This document shows, one piece after another, positions 14,631 to 14,965 of a stretch of 14,965 nucleotides of DNA. The notes under the pieces are model-generated. The model made no database searches and was not told the origin of the DNA. It was given only the letters and a program-made list of their open reading frames with translations. The stretch is from Deltaproteobacteria bacterium (GTDB lineage Bacteria; Desulfobacterota; Syntrophia; Syntrophales; UBA5619): assembly GCA_026388345.1 (NCBI GenBank), contig JAPLJY010000157.1:1-14965 (forward strand), given 5' to 3'. The position numbers and the translations under genes are program-made. Within the stretch, counting starts at the first letter, position 1, and the number at the start of each line of letters is the position of its first letter.

Positions 14631-14819
14631 GCAGGCTGTTCAAAAATGTCCGGATGCAAGGCCCCGAATTCGCAGAATCATCGACACGAAGTGGCGATCA
14701 TTCGCTTCTTTAAGTGGAGCGAAGCGGAACCAATCCTGAACCGTGAGGCGTACTTTATGGTACGTTGAACGGCGAAGGATGAGGGAAACGCAGCAGATGG
14801 GCGTTTTTCAACAGCCTGC
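14631..14819. mobile_element. MITE-like element, 189 bp, with 16-bp terminal inverted repeats
   Basis: The ends GCAGGCTGTTCAAAAA (14631-14646) and TTTTTCAACAGCCTGC (14804-14819) are inverted repeats with one mismatch. There is no gene inside. An internal dyad, CGTAC...GGTACG, lies near 14748-14765. The end sequence and the internal GAGGCGTACTTTATGGTACG text match a repeat I remember as frequent between genes of Deltaproteobacteria. A partial third copy of an end (AGCATGTTGAAAAAG, about 14608-14622) precedes it, hinting at nested or repeated insertion. I see no clear target-site duplication. Confidence 0.75.
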
Positions 14820-14854
14820 TGGAACCCCATATCCTAAGGGAGAAGGCGGTTAGC

Positions 14855-14895
14855 AACAGAGGCGCCCGCCGGAAGAACCGGCGGGCGCCTCTGTT
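14855..14895. other. Perfect 18-bp-stem hairpin
   Basis: The 18-base arms at 14855-14872 and 14878-14895 are exact reverse complements around a 5-base AAGAA loop and are very GC-rich (core GGCGCCCGCCGG). No T-run follows on either strand, so it is not a standard intrinsic terminator. It could still end transcription bidirectionally or protect a 3' end of a gene lying to the right of the window. Confidence 0.7.
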
Positions 14896-14965
14896 ACGGT
14901 CCATAACCTAAGGCATTGAATCATGATCCGCCGGAGGGACAGGATTCATTCAATCCCGGGTCATT

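Overview
The window looks like a chromosomal segment of an anaerobic proteobacterium of the Deltaproteobacteria/Desulfobacterota type, possibly Syntrophus-like. This is an inference from protein flavour, an electron-bifurcating Nfn-type enzyme, high G+C coding DNA, and three kinds of interspersed palindromic or MITE-like repeats that I associate with those genomes. No 16S or other phylogenetic marker is present.

Layout. The left edge holds the 3' part of proB (glutamate 5-kinase, + strand). It converges on a long block of minus-strand genes. Between them (905-1445) lies decayed DNA with perfect palindromes and, directly behind the helicase gene, a short broken remnant of a RecQ helicase. In minus-strand transcription order the central 10 kb reads: a Res-like helicase-nuclease (11835-8758), a toxin (8596-8273), its antitoxin (8257-7943), a second XRE-type regulator interrupted by an amber codon (7921-7574), a long Mod-type adenine methyltransferase (7479-4609), an unrecognised AT-rich gene (4556-3705), and a superfamily 1 helicase with a RelE-like N-terminus (3692-1446). 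I read this as a defence island: a type III-like restriction-modification system with res and mod separated by an addiction module, plus two accessory genes closely behind mod.

Two of the large defence genes carry in-frame palindromic repeats of different families, one in the helicase (about residues 372-406) and one in the methyltransferase (about residues 733-749). Both reading frames stay open, so the repeats appear to be translated.

The right part is housekeeping: nfnA and nfnB overlap by 11 bases and encode the two subunits of an NADH-dependent ferredoxin:NADP oxidoreductase (or a close SudAB-type relative). Upstream is a good sigma70-like promoter, then a short leader ending in a textbook intrinsic terminator more than 100 bases before nfnA. 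That arrangement suggests either a small RNA or an attenuated leader. The right edge holds a 189-bp MITE-like element with terminal inverted repeats and a perfect 18-bp-stem hairpin.
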